The notes under the pieces: generated by a model
The model's database searches: none
What the model saw: only the letters and a program-made list of their open reading frames with translations
Told to the model about the DNA's origin: nothing
Source: Eumeta japonica
Taxonomy: Eukaryota; Arthropoda; Insecta; Lepidoptera; Psychidae
NCBI GenBank assembly: GCA_005406025.1
Contig: BGZK01001247.1
Span: forward strand, 118,610 to 182,609
Direction of reading: 5' to 3'
Length of the DNA stretch: 64,000 nt
Shown: piece after piece, positions 1 through 11,800 of the stretch
Numbering within the stretch: position 1 is the first letter of the stretch
How the letters are laid out: every line of letters begins with the position of its first letter
Program-made: the position numbers and the translations under genes

Positions 1-157
1 CAAGCATGATATTTCAAAAAAGTCAAATAAAATAAATTTGATTCACTTTTAAGAATTCAGAAAAATATTATTGACTTTTAAGTAGTCTAATATTTTTCAT
101 TTCATTTTACTTTGGAGAACTCTAAAAAATATTTTTATCATTGTTTGTTATTCATAG

Positions 158-383
158 GTATGCGTCGAGTTAAATTTGAAGTGGATAGGTATCTACCTAC
201 CTTCTTGCGTGGTAAACACATAGATCGTACCTACATATTGATGAGTAGAAAAAGTAAGTTGATTATTAAGTTGTAGAAGAATACGTAATTATTTTTTTAC
301 TTTTTAGTTTTGAAAGTTTTTTTTTGAAGTCGGTTTTTTTTGTTAAAATTTTTTCTTCCCTGTTTCCAGGCGATCGTTTCTAA
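158..383 (+). CDS. Last two exons of an unidentified gene (5' part outside window)
   Basis: Two short segments read as coding exons. The first, 158-253, follows a pyrimidine-rich tract and TTCATAG acceptor and ends at a consensus GTAAGT donor. The second starts at 370 after TTTCCAG and reaches a TAA at 381-383. Only one of the three frames of the first exon is open (from ATG at 160 onward: MRRVKFEVDRYLPTFLRGKH and on). Its last base joins the second exon in phase to give a five-residue tail ending in DRF. That agreement of frame, donor, acceptor and stop is the whole case. The peptide is basic with no membrane segment. I do not recognise the family, so no function is given. A chance ORF cannot be excluded, since it is only about 36 codons. 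Confidence 0.42.
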
Positions 384-732
384 TTCATCTCAATAGACCC
401 CTTGCTACTTTAAACGTTACATTGTCTTTTAAGCCATATAGTTTTCTTGTATTGTTACCCACATTCAACTTTCGACGATACTCCACCTTTAGTGAGCGGG
501 GATTTGTGTTTTTGCGGCGTTAATTCTATATTACTAATAAGTAAATATTAAAACATTAGCACCTGACTGTTGAGTCTAAGTCTTAATTAGTTGTCCTCTG
601 ACGCAACAATGTTTAATTTGACCTAATGATTATATGAAATTTGAAGGAACAATACATATCATTTTTTTACTATAAACGTATTGTTTGTGTCGGGGTCTTC
701 TAAATTTTATTTTCTGATTTTTAAAGTTTATA
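384..732. other. AT-rich flank, no gene seen
   Basis: Probable 3' UTR and downstream flank of the gene ending at 383. I see no long ORF, RNA gene or clear repeat here before the mariner terminus near 733. Confidence 0.5.
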
Positions 733-825
733 TGTTAGATGGGGAAAAAGATTTTTCGTATTTTAACATATATATAAATTCTAGGTAATTTTTTCAACAT
801 ATTTTATTTACATTTAATTATAATA

Positions 826-2111
826 TTAGGAGTACAAATAAGTTGCCGCCGTTTTTTGTCAATAAACTAATATTTATTGTGAAAGAACGGTAATTTAATT
901 TCAATCTAAGTATTGTCCGTCACTAGCAACTACTTTTTTCCATCTTTCAGGCAGCGTTCGGATTCCAAGTCTGAAGAACTTCCTATCTTTTGAGGCTATT
1001 CACGAATTAACCCAATTTTTGGTATCTTCATATGATGTGAATCGCTGCTCTGACAGAGCATATGCCATTGACCGGAACAGATGATAGTCGGATGGCGCAA
1101 TGTCCGGTGAATACGGCGGGTGGGGTAGTACTTCCCAATCAAGTGTTTTCAAATAAATTTTCACCGGAACCGCTACATGTGGACGAGCATTATCATGTAG
1201 ATGAATAATTTTGTCGTGTCTAGAGTAGTATTCAGGGCGTTTTTCCTCCAGAGCTCGGCTCGATTATATCAATTGTGTGAGGTATAGAGTTCCAGTGATT
1301 GTTTCGTTTGGATTAAGCAACTCGTAATACACTACACCCAACTGATCCCACCAAATACACAGCATGAGTTTTTTCCATCAATATATACGGTTTTGCTGTG
1401 GATGTTGATGCGTGGCCAAGTAGTCCCCATGATTTTCTTCTTTTTGGATTATCATAATGTATCCACTTTTCATCACCAGTGACGATTCAATGTAAGAAAC
1501 TTTTTTTTTTTTGTGGCTAGCTAGCAGCATTTCACTCATGCATAATCGACGTTCAACATCTCTCGGCTTTAATTCGTATGGAACCCAATCACCTTGTCTA
1601 TGAATCATTCCTAATGATTTTAAAGGATGCGAGACTGCTTTTTGAGTGAGCTCTAAAGTAAGTGAAAGTTCCTTTTGTGTTTGAGACGAATCATCCACCA
1701 ATAATTCCTCCGATTCTGCATCCTCATCAATTTTTGGCCTTCCACTGCGATCTTTGTCTTCTACGTTAAAATCACCTTTTTTAAACTTTAGAAACCACTC
1801 ACATGTTCTCTCACTTACGCCTCATTATATGCTTCTACGAATAATCGATGTGCCTCAGCTGCAGACTTTTTTAAATTAAATAAGTAAATTAAAAGTTCCC
1901 GCAAATGACGCTTATTTGGTTTAAATTTAGACATTTTTGGATCAATATATATATATATATGATGCCAATATGAAGTTAATAATATGATAGGGTTATGTTG
2001 TTCTTCAATAAGCAACCTAATTTTCAAGCCGGTTATCATCTGCGAATTCTAACGTAAGCCTCGTGCCATGCCATCTCTCTCAAAACGGCGGAAACTTATT
2101 TGTACTCCTAA
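826..2111 (-). mobile_element. Nested full-length mariner element (1,286 bp)
   Basis: Both ends carry the same inverted terminal repeat: TTAGGAGTACAAATAAGTT at 826 and its reverse complement ending at 2111, continuing through a CCGCCGTTTT block with one or two mismatches. The copy is flanked by TA on both sides (824-825 and 2112-2113), the target duplication made by Tc1/mariner transposases. Its length matches an intact mariner. It lies inside the older element at 733-3238. The second copy of that older family at 31330-32365 shows the unoccupied site. Confidence 0.9.
895..1934 (-). pseudogene. Broken mariner transposase (nested element)
   Basis: The start codon is at 1934; the product begins MSKFKPNKRHLRELLIYLF, a typical mariner start (N-terminal HTH, FNLKKSAAEAHRL block). 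A second open piece at 1378-1701 contains the AVSHPLKSLGM and WVPYELKPRDVERR blocks that precede the DDE core. The C-terminal end near 900-960 reads LPERWKKVVASDGQ, the usual mariner terminus. The pieces need several frame changes and cross stops, for example after the poly-lysine run near 1500 and in the core around 1250-1380, so the gene is dead. An (AT)n run sits just upstream of the start codon. Confidence 0.85.
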
Positions 2112-2112
2112 T

Positions 2113-3115
2113 ATAAATATTCCATTTTGTTCAACAAGTTGTTGCCGTTTTGTGGGTAGGTAGTGATATAATCCCATTGGTAAAGAAATTTTGAGACTTC
2201 TGATCAAAAAACTACAATAAGTAATTTTGACAGTCCTCTTTTGATGTTAACTTAACAATACCTAAAACTGTACGCAAAAATCTAAGGGTGCAAGGTCAGG
2301 GCTATATGGGGATGCATTAACATTCACCTACCAAACTTTCTCAATATTTGTTAAGTGACTAAAGATGTGTACTCAATGGCGTTATCATAGTTAAAAATCA
2401 CACCCCTTCTGTTGATCAATTCTAGTAGTTTTTCTTTACTTCTTCCTTGAGTCTCATTGGCTGTTGGCAGTAGAGATCCGAACTGATGGTTTTTCCCGGC
2501 GGTAAAAGCTCAAAATGAATAATACTCTTCCAATCCCACCGTACACATAGCATCGACTTATTGCGAGTTAATCAGGGTTTCGCTATAGTCTGTGGAGCAT
2601 GTCTATTGACCATGTTCTTTTCTATCGCAGTTAATCCATTTTTCATCACCAGTGATCAATCTCTTCGAAAACGGTTCGGTTTCATTGAGTTTCAATAGAG
2701 AATCGAAAATGAGTACATGATTCATTAAATTTCTTTCAGTGAGTTCGTGTGGGACCGAGTACCAAGTTCATTGTACATCCAGCTTTTTTTCAAATGAGTC
2801 AGAACTGTTTTATGGTCGTAAGAACTAATATGCCGATCTTGCTCTACTGTTTCTAAAATATCCATCGACTTTATCCGTAACAAGCCGACCAGAGCGAGGT
2901 TCATCTTTGATATCAAAATTACCGGACTGAAAACGCTTGAACCAGTTTTGTGCTACTCTTACCGACACTGTATTAGATCCATAAATATCACAAATTTTTT
3001 TTCCGGCTTGTGTTACATTTTTCCCTTTTTTGTAATAAAACTTTAAAATATATAGAATTTCTACGTTAGAGTTTGGTGGACACAGAAAAATGGCGGGACA
3101 ACGAAATTCCTCATT
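2113..3115 (-). pseudogene. Decayed mariner-family transposase of the outer element
   Basis: Reading the minus strand from about 3115 down gives an N-terminal helix-turn-helix region (NWFKRFQSGNFDIKDEPRSG around 2880-2945). A second piece contains a DHKTVLTHLKK-like stretch (about 2780-2820), followed by an ITGDEKWI-like catalytic-core motif near 2640-2670. These are hallmarks of mariner transposases. The pieces lie in different frames with internal stops, so the gene cannot make a transposase. The C-terminal part toward 2113 is too degraded to follow continuously. Confidence 0.7.
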
Positions 3116-3639
3116 TTTTTTAATGTCATGTATTTAATGGTGTCAAAACTAGCCACATACAAACAGGACAACCAAAGAGATTTTACTACAAATTTCTACT
3201 TATAATATACGAAAAAATTTTTATCCCCCGACCTAACATTAATTACCTAGAACGCTGTTATCGACAACTGTCAATAAGTTACAAGGGACCATAATAGAAA
3301 AACCGGCCAAGAACATAGGGTTCCGTGGCATTACTATAAAAAACTGCACTACAGATAAAAAAAAATTTTTTTGGACATATGGTTCAAAAATTAAAAGGGA
3401 TGGGGGGGACACAAATAATGCTACTTTCAGAACGATTATTTCCGAGGATATTTACTTATTCAATAAAAAAAAATTGCTTGGGAAATTGAGTTTAAACACT
3501 ATCACCGTGTTTAACATTGTTTTGTTCTTGTAACGTTCTGTAACGTACTTCACCAATGGTAATTCATTAATTCATTAACTTGATATCATTAAATCACCAC
3601 CCACGTTCGTAGTGCAAACTCCGTACCGTACACCACCAT

Positions 3640-3800
3640 GCCTTATTAAATTCGGCGAGGACATTGAGGGACCAGAAATGGAATCTGCAAGATTGGGTTC
3701 GGAATTAAAAGCAGGGCCACGATCGGAATCGAGACTCAGACGAATTGTCATCGAGAGCAAGATCGCGATAGTGATTGGATTGATGATTGAAAGTGTGATC
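3640..3800 (-). repeat. GATTCC-type degenerate repeat, minus orientation
   Basis: The text is a run of imperfect hexamer-like words (GGAATC, GATCG, GAATCGAG, GGATTG) with no fixed unit, the purine-rich complement of blocks at 6860-7020, 22050-22400 and 48520-48690. The open frames across it arise from the low stop density of this composition, not from a gene. Confidence 0.6.
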
Positions 3801-4054
3801 GCGATGCAAAAAGATGAAAGACTTCCTACGAGCGGAAGCTATAGCCGGTCTATCTCTAATCCATTTGTGGAGACCATTACAATAAGTCCAAACACAATAC
3901 CTCTGCTGTAAGTTGATGGAGGAGTTGGGTATCCAACTGCGTTGGTAGGGATGCGACAGCATCAGTTCAAAGTTATTATGTTCTTGTCATTGAAGTAACA
4001 AAATATCGAATATCGACTCGATTAGATCTATGGAATGTGCTTACACCCGTTCAT

Positions 4055-4258
4055 CAACTAGCAAATGGTTGATAATCTTCAACCGGCTGAATAGATTTTG
4101 TTCTTATAGCTAAGAAGATTCGTGATCAAGTCATCTTTCAAGCTAAAAAATACTGGATCGAAATCAGTTCAGCCGTTCGCGTGCTATGATACCACAGACA
4201 CATAGACGCATACGTCATACTACTCTTCTGTTTACGTCGGAGGTTAAAAAGATAGTAA
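4055..4258 (+). repeat. LINE 3'-tail-like dispersed repeat
   Basis: The block runs through GAAATCAGTTCAGCCGTT, then GCTATGATACCACAGACACA, and ends GTCGGAGGTTAAAAA. I recognise this order (GATCGAAAT-TCAGCCGTT-CACAGACA-GTCGGGGGTTAAAAA) as a widespread lepidopteran repeat, probably the 3' end of a non-LTR element. No coding part is attached. Confidence 0.55.
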
Positions 4259-5809
4259 ACAAGCTTTTTTTATTATCTTAAAAAATTAAATTTTGCTAAT
4301 TACTTCATAATACGAGGCACTGTCTTTTGGAATCGAAACATTATACTTAATTTTCTTATGTGATACGTAATGATAAATCGTCACACCAATAATCTAGTTG
4401 AACTTTTACTGTGGCTTTCATTTTTATCGCGTTATTGCTACCATTTTGCTTTTTGTGTCATATTTTCTCCTGACAAATATACGTTAAAACAAAATCTTTG
4501 TCAGGTCTGGTCCGTTAACGTTATTTTTTTTTTTTTTCAAGTAACGGTTACAGCACATCGCACGCAAATTTTTATTTTTTTCTATTCAGTGAATTTCGTA
4601 GGTAGGCATTTTGTCAACTAATTATCGATATGCAACATTTCATTAAGAAAAGCCATTGCCGATTTTATTCCCACAAAGCTTAATTTTCCAAGGACGACAA
4701 AATAGGTCATTTTAAATTTCACTTGCCATTTGTAACTCATTAGATCCGTTTTGATTGGTCACAATGGATGGCGCCAACGAGGTTTAAGTACAGCTCCAAG
4801 AGTATTCTAAGCTGAAACCGTGAAATGCGTAACTAACATAATTAATGGTATCGGAATCGAGACCATAATAGGAGCAGGACTGGGATTAGAATTGAGAAAG
4901 AGTCAAATGTATAATGTGATTCATTTATTTTGTAATATCTTACGTTTTGATTGATTGATAAATAATAAAGCAATAAAATTCATTTCACGTAACCTTAAAA
5001 ATTCGAACTTCAACTTCAAGAAAGAACAGATGAATAACGAAATTAGCTCAAAATGGAAATAACTTAAAACTGATCCATTTTTAAAACATTGATTTTGTTT
5101 TTTGGGATAATTATTCTCCATCTTTAATATGTTTTTGTTGTTAGATTTCATAGACTATAACAACTATTATAAGAAAATAGTACTACAAAATAAATTAAAC
5201 ATATTAAAAGGCAAAACACATGTAACGGTTTTTAATAAATAAAAATACATTGATGTACAGTTCTAGGTAACAGAATTGTTACATTTTCATAGGAATGCAT
5301 ATAAAATTTTAATTGATAAGTGTAAATATTATTGTACAATATCCTTAAAATAAGATTCTTTGTACTTATACTAACAAATGCATATATTGGACATAATTTG
5401 AATCGATTTTATAATTATAGGCCGTCCACATAAACGAGAAAAACATTATGTTTGAGCATAATTAAATAATAGTATATAAGGCTAAGATTACTCCTAACAA
5501 GATCTTAGGATCACATGTTCTATAATGTTTGTCTGTTCCAATTGCATCTATGCGCTAATACGAATCAAAGGATAAAAGTATTTATTTAAAACGTACCGTG
5601 AACATAATGAGACAATTCATAAATTTTCCATGAATGGTCATTTAATAATAAAGATTAATAGAGATCTAAAGTCACATAAATTCAAAATTCATAAATCGCA
5701 ATTGACTAAAATGCACATCTGTATAATTAACTTTGGTTAATTCAAATACTTCATCAGTAACGAGAATAAAAAAGAATATGATATGATTATAAGAATATCA
5801 TCAGTTATC

Positions 5810-5815
5810 TTTATT
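5810..5815 (-). promoter_or_regulatory. Possible poly(A) signal overlapping the TBCK stop codon
   Basis: The minus strand reads AAATAAAG across the stop, so AATAAA shares its TAA with the TBCK termination codon (5811-5813). If used, the 3' UTR would be only some tens of bases. Another AATAAA on the minus strand lies near 5580-5586, and I cannot tell which is used. Confidence 0.35.
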
Positions 5816-8800
5816 TAGAGCCACCTTTTTTAGCAGGACTAGGAATGGAGAACAGCGAAGGTGCGTGAGTCTTCAACGCAGTTACTCCTCCATGCAATAT
5901 ACTAACCTTCGGGACACCACATTTCACTAAATAGTCGCTGAACTGAAATACGAAATAAAATAAAATTGTTTGATTAGAAAGAATGAAATCAGCATTTGCC
6001 GATTTGGGTATAACTTGATTTGGTATCATGAGTAGCCATCTCCCTGCCTGCTGGACTTATCAGACATCACCTCTCAAACTCTAAAAGTCACTCTATTGCT
6101 TTATGATTGTTTGAAGTAATTATATGTGGTATTCTTACATTTTTCCTATAGTTTAACGAACAAAAGACGTCAGCTTGTACGAATCAAAATTGTTAGTCCT
6201 ATGACGTCGATTTATCTTAGTTGTCATCTATTTTATTTTCCTCAATCGTTTATTGATGACATTAGGACCTCGACGAATCGAGGTCAAGAAACTCGTATAG
6301 CAAGCATGTGAACGAAACTCATTAAATTTTCTTTATTTTCACGCAAAGGTGTACAATATATACATATTATATGCAATATTCTTACCAACTGTGCTGTTTC
6401 GTCCTCCATAGAGATGATTGCTATGACTTTCTTATTCTTAATAGCTTCTTTAAGATACCTGTGATTATGACCCAAAGCTTGCAATTCATGCTGACCTAAA
6501 TGTACCCCACTGTATGGTATATTTAAACTACCTTCAACACAGCCTTTTTCATACCTGAAAAGAATTCACATTTGAGATTTTAAAGACCCTCACGTGACGA
6601 TTGCCTAGTAAAGAGAATTATAAGAATAAATATATAAATAGAAAAAAAATGGTATACTCCACAAGTGTTATTTTGATTGATATATTATTACAACAAAAAC
6701 TAATTTCATAAGAAACTCATTGATATTTGTTACCTTGATTGATATGTAATTATAATGAAAACTATTTTCAGATAGTTATAGTAAATAATGCATAGGTTTA
6801 TTTAGGTTTCACATACGTAACTAGCTTTCCGCCCACGGTTTCGTCGTTTCGACATAAAATTAATTCCTTTATTTTCATTATCAATCGATATTGCTCTTAA
6901 TTCCAATTTCGGTCTCGCTTTCGATTTCGATCCCGGTCACGTTCTTAAGTCTAATCCCAATTCCACATTGAATATGACCTCGATCGCGGTACCGGCTCTC
7001 AATTTTATTACTTGTCTCACTTGGAATTCCGATTTTGACGAAGCCGGGGAAAATAATAATATCAATATAAAATACAAGCTATATTACTCGGAGATTGGGT
7101 GACTATCTATGAATGAATTTTTAAAATTGGAGTAGTAGTACCAGGAAAATATTAGTTTTTATTTCAGAAACTTTCCAGTTCGTGCATACAATGTACAAAC
7201 GCATAAAAAACGAACACACGGACATTGATTTTAAATAGACAGACCAGCTTTTGCCCACGGCTCCGCCCGCGTGGACATATAGTGAATTCCTTATCCAACA
7301 TTTCTATATAGGGTAATCTTGCTGTCATTGATACCAATCTGATCCTATTTTCAATTCAAGTTTTAATTTCACAGTTCCGATTCGGACTTGTTCTTTATTT
7401 CAATAGCGCTATCGTTCTCGATTCCGATGCTTCCAGTTTCTTGTATACTATTGCACAGAAGTGCATTATTTTTTTATAGTATAGTCGAAGGGCAAACGAA
7501 CAAGCGATCCATCAGAGTGGATGGTCACCGCCGCCCTTAGACACTCGCTACCCTAGAGGAGTCGCCATTGCGTTGCCGGCCTCATAGGTAGGTGTGAGCA
7601 GTAACATTTCACAGGGAATCATGGCTAAAAGAACTTCCTAGTTTTACCATTGTTTTGGTTGATGGGCCACCGACGGTGGCTACCTACCCTATTTGACTCT
7701 CACTGTACGACCGATTCTTCTGGATAATTCATACAATAGGAAGAAAAGTTTTTAGAAGCAAGTACGTTAACAAACTTCAAGTCTTAAATTTTTATAGCGA
7801 CTACAACATTCGTTCAAAACATTAGTCTATAATCTTGCAAAACACTCTTTTGTAACACTGTTAAATACTATCGATTCCTGTCTGCAGATTGGCGCAGGTG
7901 GTAGTGAACCTACTTGCTGCGCTGGGGGCATGGGTTCGATTCCCGTACAATACAAACATGTGTTTATTTGATTAAAAAATAATATTTTATTGAGTTTAAT
8001 AATACATTTCCACTTATTATGTGTACATATTTATAAAAAAAAAAAGTAAATATGTATTGTATCAACTATCTGATACCCATAATACAAATCCCGTTGTTTA
8101 ATTTGAGATCAGATTGTGTTGTGTATATGTCGAAAATTATTATTAATAATACCGCTTTTTCTTTTAGGTTGATCGAATTTGAATTTCAAAACAATTATAA
8201 TTGATATCAAATTTATTTTTGTACAGTTCCACGAAAGTTACAAGCTCTTTAAACTTTTGGACATAGTAAACAATGCCACTAGTCTTTTCTGTAATATTTC
8301 ATCCAAAAGGTCTGTTTCAGAAAATATTGCTGAAACATAATAAATCCAAATTTCCTTTCGCACTCAATTTAATTATTTCCGGAAAAGATAACTCCAAACA
8401 AAGGGCAGATTTTAATTTGTTTAAACACACTTCGCCAGCACATGTATTTTATTATTCTTGTCCTAATTTCCATACAAAATCGTACTGCACTTGACATGAC
8501 TCCTGCCCATAAAATTTTATCAAAATCAAAAGTTGGTAAAATTATATGGCTCTGACATGCGAACACAAAGATAAGGCAAAATTATAAGTGCACCATTTTG
8601 GTCATTCAACTGCAAGACATTTTATAGCTCTCATTAAGTGTTCATCTGTCTGAATAGGGCTATGGTGTGGCCTTTAGTGAAAATATAGGTTGCTTCTGTG
8701 GAAACCTTTTTTGGCTGTATATAGCATTGTTGTGAATTGTGTGATTACATTTCGACAAACTTATTTAATTACTATTATAATATGTACTTAATTTATTAAA

Positions 8801-11800
8801 AAAAAAATACTGTACTCACAATAAATTAGACCTAATGTCTACCACACAACATTTATTCTGTCTCACAATGGATAGCAAATCATTAATGCTGATCCTTGGA
8901 CATATTTCAGTGAATAACACATCTAATGGAATTTCAACCATGTCCTACAAAATAAAAATAAAACAATTATTATTATAATCAGTCAGTTTACAAAATATTA
9001 AGCAATTAATTACATTGCAAAAAAATTTAAATAAAAAACGAAACATCAAACAAGATTACCATAGGATCCTTAACTTCCGGTTGATTCGTAAATCTCCTAT
9101 AACTTATACTTGGAGGTGAACTTCTGCACATTTCTTGAGATTCCTATGAAGATCGGTTGAATTAGTATATTAGGTAGTTAAGGGTTATAGTTTACTATTT
9201 AAATTCAGTTGGAAAAAGTTTTTAAAATTTAGCTAAAAAGTAACAATTAATATAATTGCTGAATGTTTGCATAATCATATAAAAACTTAAATGGAAAATA
9301 TGTTTTTTTTTTTTATCGGAAACATTATCTTTTGAAGCAAACCATAAACAACGAAGGATTGTTTACACCGAGTAATTATTTTAATTGTAGTTCAATGGAA
9401 TGAAGTGCATTTCCCGTTCTATGTTTCTCCATCCACCCATTCTATGTATAAATCAATCAACTGTAAAAATCGGTAGTGGAGTGAACCATTCTATACTAAA
9501 AGGCTAAAAACAAATTGAGACAATAAACAAAAAATTACATTAAGTACAATCATTGATCATACATGCCCCGAAACAGCAATGATAGCTCTCGCAGAAAATA
9601 AATTGTCTGTATTTAGATCACGTAATTATGATTATTTACTGCTATTGGATATTGATTCAATATTCTGCATATTAATTTTGGTTCTAAGCATGTGTGGTAA
9701 GTTATGATTTGACATTAGCTCTTAACACTTTATAAGCCATCGTTATGAAGATTTATGGTTAAATAGCCCCTTGCATGTCTCGCAATGAAGCATTTTGTAC
9801 ACGGTTGCACTACAAATACTTGATACTTATATAATAATTTTTATTGTATCAAAACTTTATTTACAAATTACAACAGGAAACCCTAGTTGTGGAACATTTA
9901 TGTGATGTTTTACACTTCCATTTTAAAGACTGAATTTAAATATTAATACTAATAATTGTTGTTAGATGTTTAATTGTAAAGATATACTGTACCTTAACAC
10001 ATTCTCCTATATCTATTTCAGGCAAATCAGAAAACAGTAATATACACTCATTGAACCCTGAAGCAAGGAGGGTGTCGCGCAGTTGTCTTAAAATTCCAAC
10101 TCCCATGAACAGCGGTAATGATGGCCCTTCCACTAATAAAGCATCCCATAGATGCACAATTTTATGTAAAGGAAACACATCTGGATAAAAGAATATTATA
10201 GTATTAAAATTTATACAATATCAAAGATATCATTTAGAATAATAAATTTGAGTGATATTAACAAATTGCATATAAGAATTTTAAAAATAACTCACGAGAA
10301 AACATAGTGAGAAACCAAGGTATCGCAAATAGTTCTGGTACAAAGCTGATCTCGTGTAGATGTGTTGCTAACTCAGGCTCATGGAATGCTGTCATTTGCC
10401 AAAATTTTGCTAAATATTCTTTGATAATGGAACTGTTATCTTTCAAGAAGAATTTGTGAAGGAATTTCGGCACAAAAGCTGATAAGCATGCGAAAGCCCG
10501 AGCTGTAAAAAGGTCAATTTAGGCACATTAATAAAAGTGAAATCTTTTTTCCGACCACCTAAAATAAAATTAAAAGAAAACCTTTAATTTGGTTTATCTA
10601 TGATTAGTATTTTTATTGCTTTAAGAAATAAAATTTACTTAAAAATGCGTTAAATTAAAATATTACTAAATTAATAAAATAATATTTATCCCAGAATGGC
10701 ATGACCATAAAATACTAAAACCAATGAATTGACATTGCTTTTGCATAGACAATCTATTTTTGAAGTCTCATCAATAAAACAATTAGTTATTATCAAACAT
10801 ATATTGTGAATAAATGATTAAATATGTTTATTTATGCAATATTAAACCCAAATTATAATTGTGAATATCAATAGCATTTCACAAATAGACTAGAATTATA
10901 AAAATCCATTAAATAATGCCTTTCAATAATTATTCATAAAATGGATTTTTTTTTTAATTTAGCTAATTCAAGTATAAGTATGACTAACTCTTTTTCTCTT
11001 TTGCATGAATTACTAATGAAAAAGTTTTATATATACCTTCATTATTAAAATTGAGATATAAGAATGGTGCAGTGAGGGAATCTAGTCCTTGCCAATAGAC
11101 ATACTGAGGATTTGTCAGAAGCCATGCTTTCAGCAATCGCTTCAGAGCTCGATGCCCTGCTTGACCACACAGCAGCCAACAATACTGGTGACAACGGGGA
11201 ATATCCACATCGATCTAATAAAAATACATAGGTGTATATAATGTTTTGAATAATTCTAATCCTAACGTAAAATTTATTTAATAGTTTTTAGTATTACGTA
11301 GTTTTAATACTTCTAACTCCTATATTTATGCATCCTAAGGGATTAAACCGGTCTATTGACTTTTTTATGAATAAATAAAGTAAAATTGAAGTGGGGTATA
11401 GCTGGCATATAGTAATTACACATACAACCATTGTAGTAATTTTAATTCTGCACATTTGATATACTGAAAGAATAAAGTTTAAGAAGCATTGATGTGAAAA
11501 AGTGCCAGATATAAAAAAACTTAAAACACCAAGTATATTTTTCTCATTAAAATAATAAAATTCTACTTTTCCAAAAGGTGATTAGAAACAAACACCAAAA
11601 ATAGACATTACAGTGGCAGCTCCCATACTTGGGAAGAAATAAAAATAATGTGCCAAAAATGCAGTAAATACATGTTAATTTATGATGAAATTCCAAAATA
11701 AAATGAAATCTAATAAATAAACGCCATATTACTTAAAAAGATATCACTTAAACAGCACTGGCTAATGGTATCAAAAAGTAAACTCTGTTGCATTAAGATC

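Larger units (their letters stand above)
733..3238 (-). mobile_element. Old mariner-like DNA transposon, interrupted by a second mariner
   Basis: The left end (TGTTAGATGGGGAAAAAG, from about 733) and the reverse complement of the right end (TGTTAGGTCGGGGGATAAAA, ending at 3238) are diverged inverted terminal repeats, both followed by an A/T run and TTCGTAT. Between them, on the minus strand, lies a broken mariner-family transposase. The same family occurs again at about 31330-32365. The element is split at 824-2113 by another mariner. With the inserted 1.29 kb removed the length is about 1.2 kb, close to the usual mariner size of 1.3 kb. The terminal nucleotides are uncertain because the target TA is not clean on both sides. 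Confidence 0.75.
3239..5809. other. Intergenic repeat-rich stretch, no gene recognised
   Basis: No ORF here has splice context or recognisable protein similarity. It contains GATTCC-type repeats at 3640-3800 and 4845-4910 and a LINE-tail-like block at 4055-4258, listed separately. The remainder is AT-rich and unassigned. Confidence 0.5.

Noticed and set aside
7885..7960. Functional tRNA gene
   Set aside because: A and B boxes are present but no acceptor stem or clean cloverleaf forms, and the 3' flank is SINE-like.
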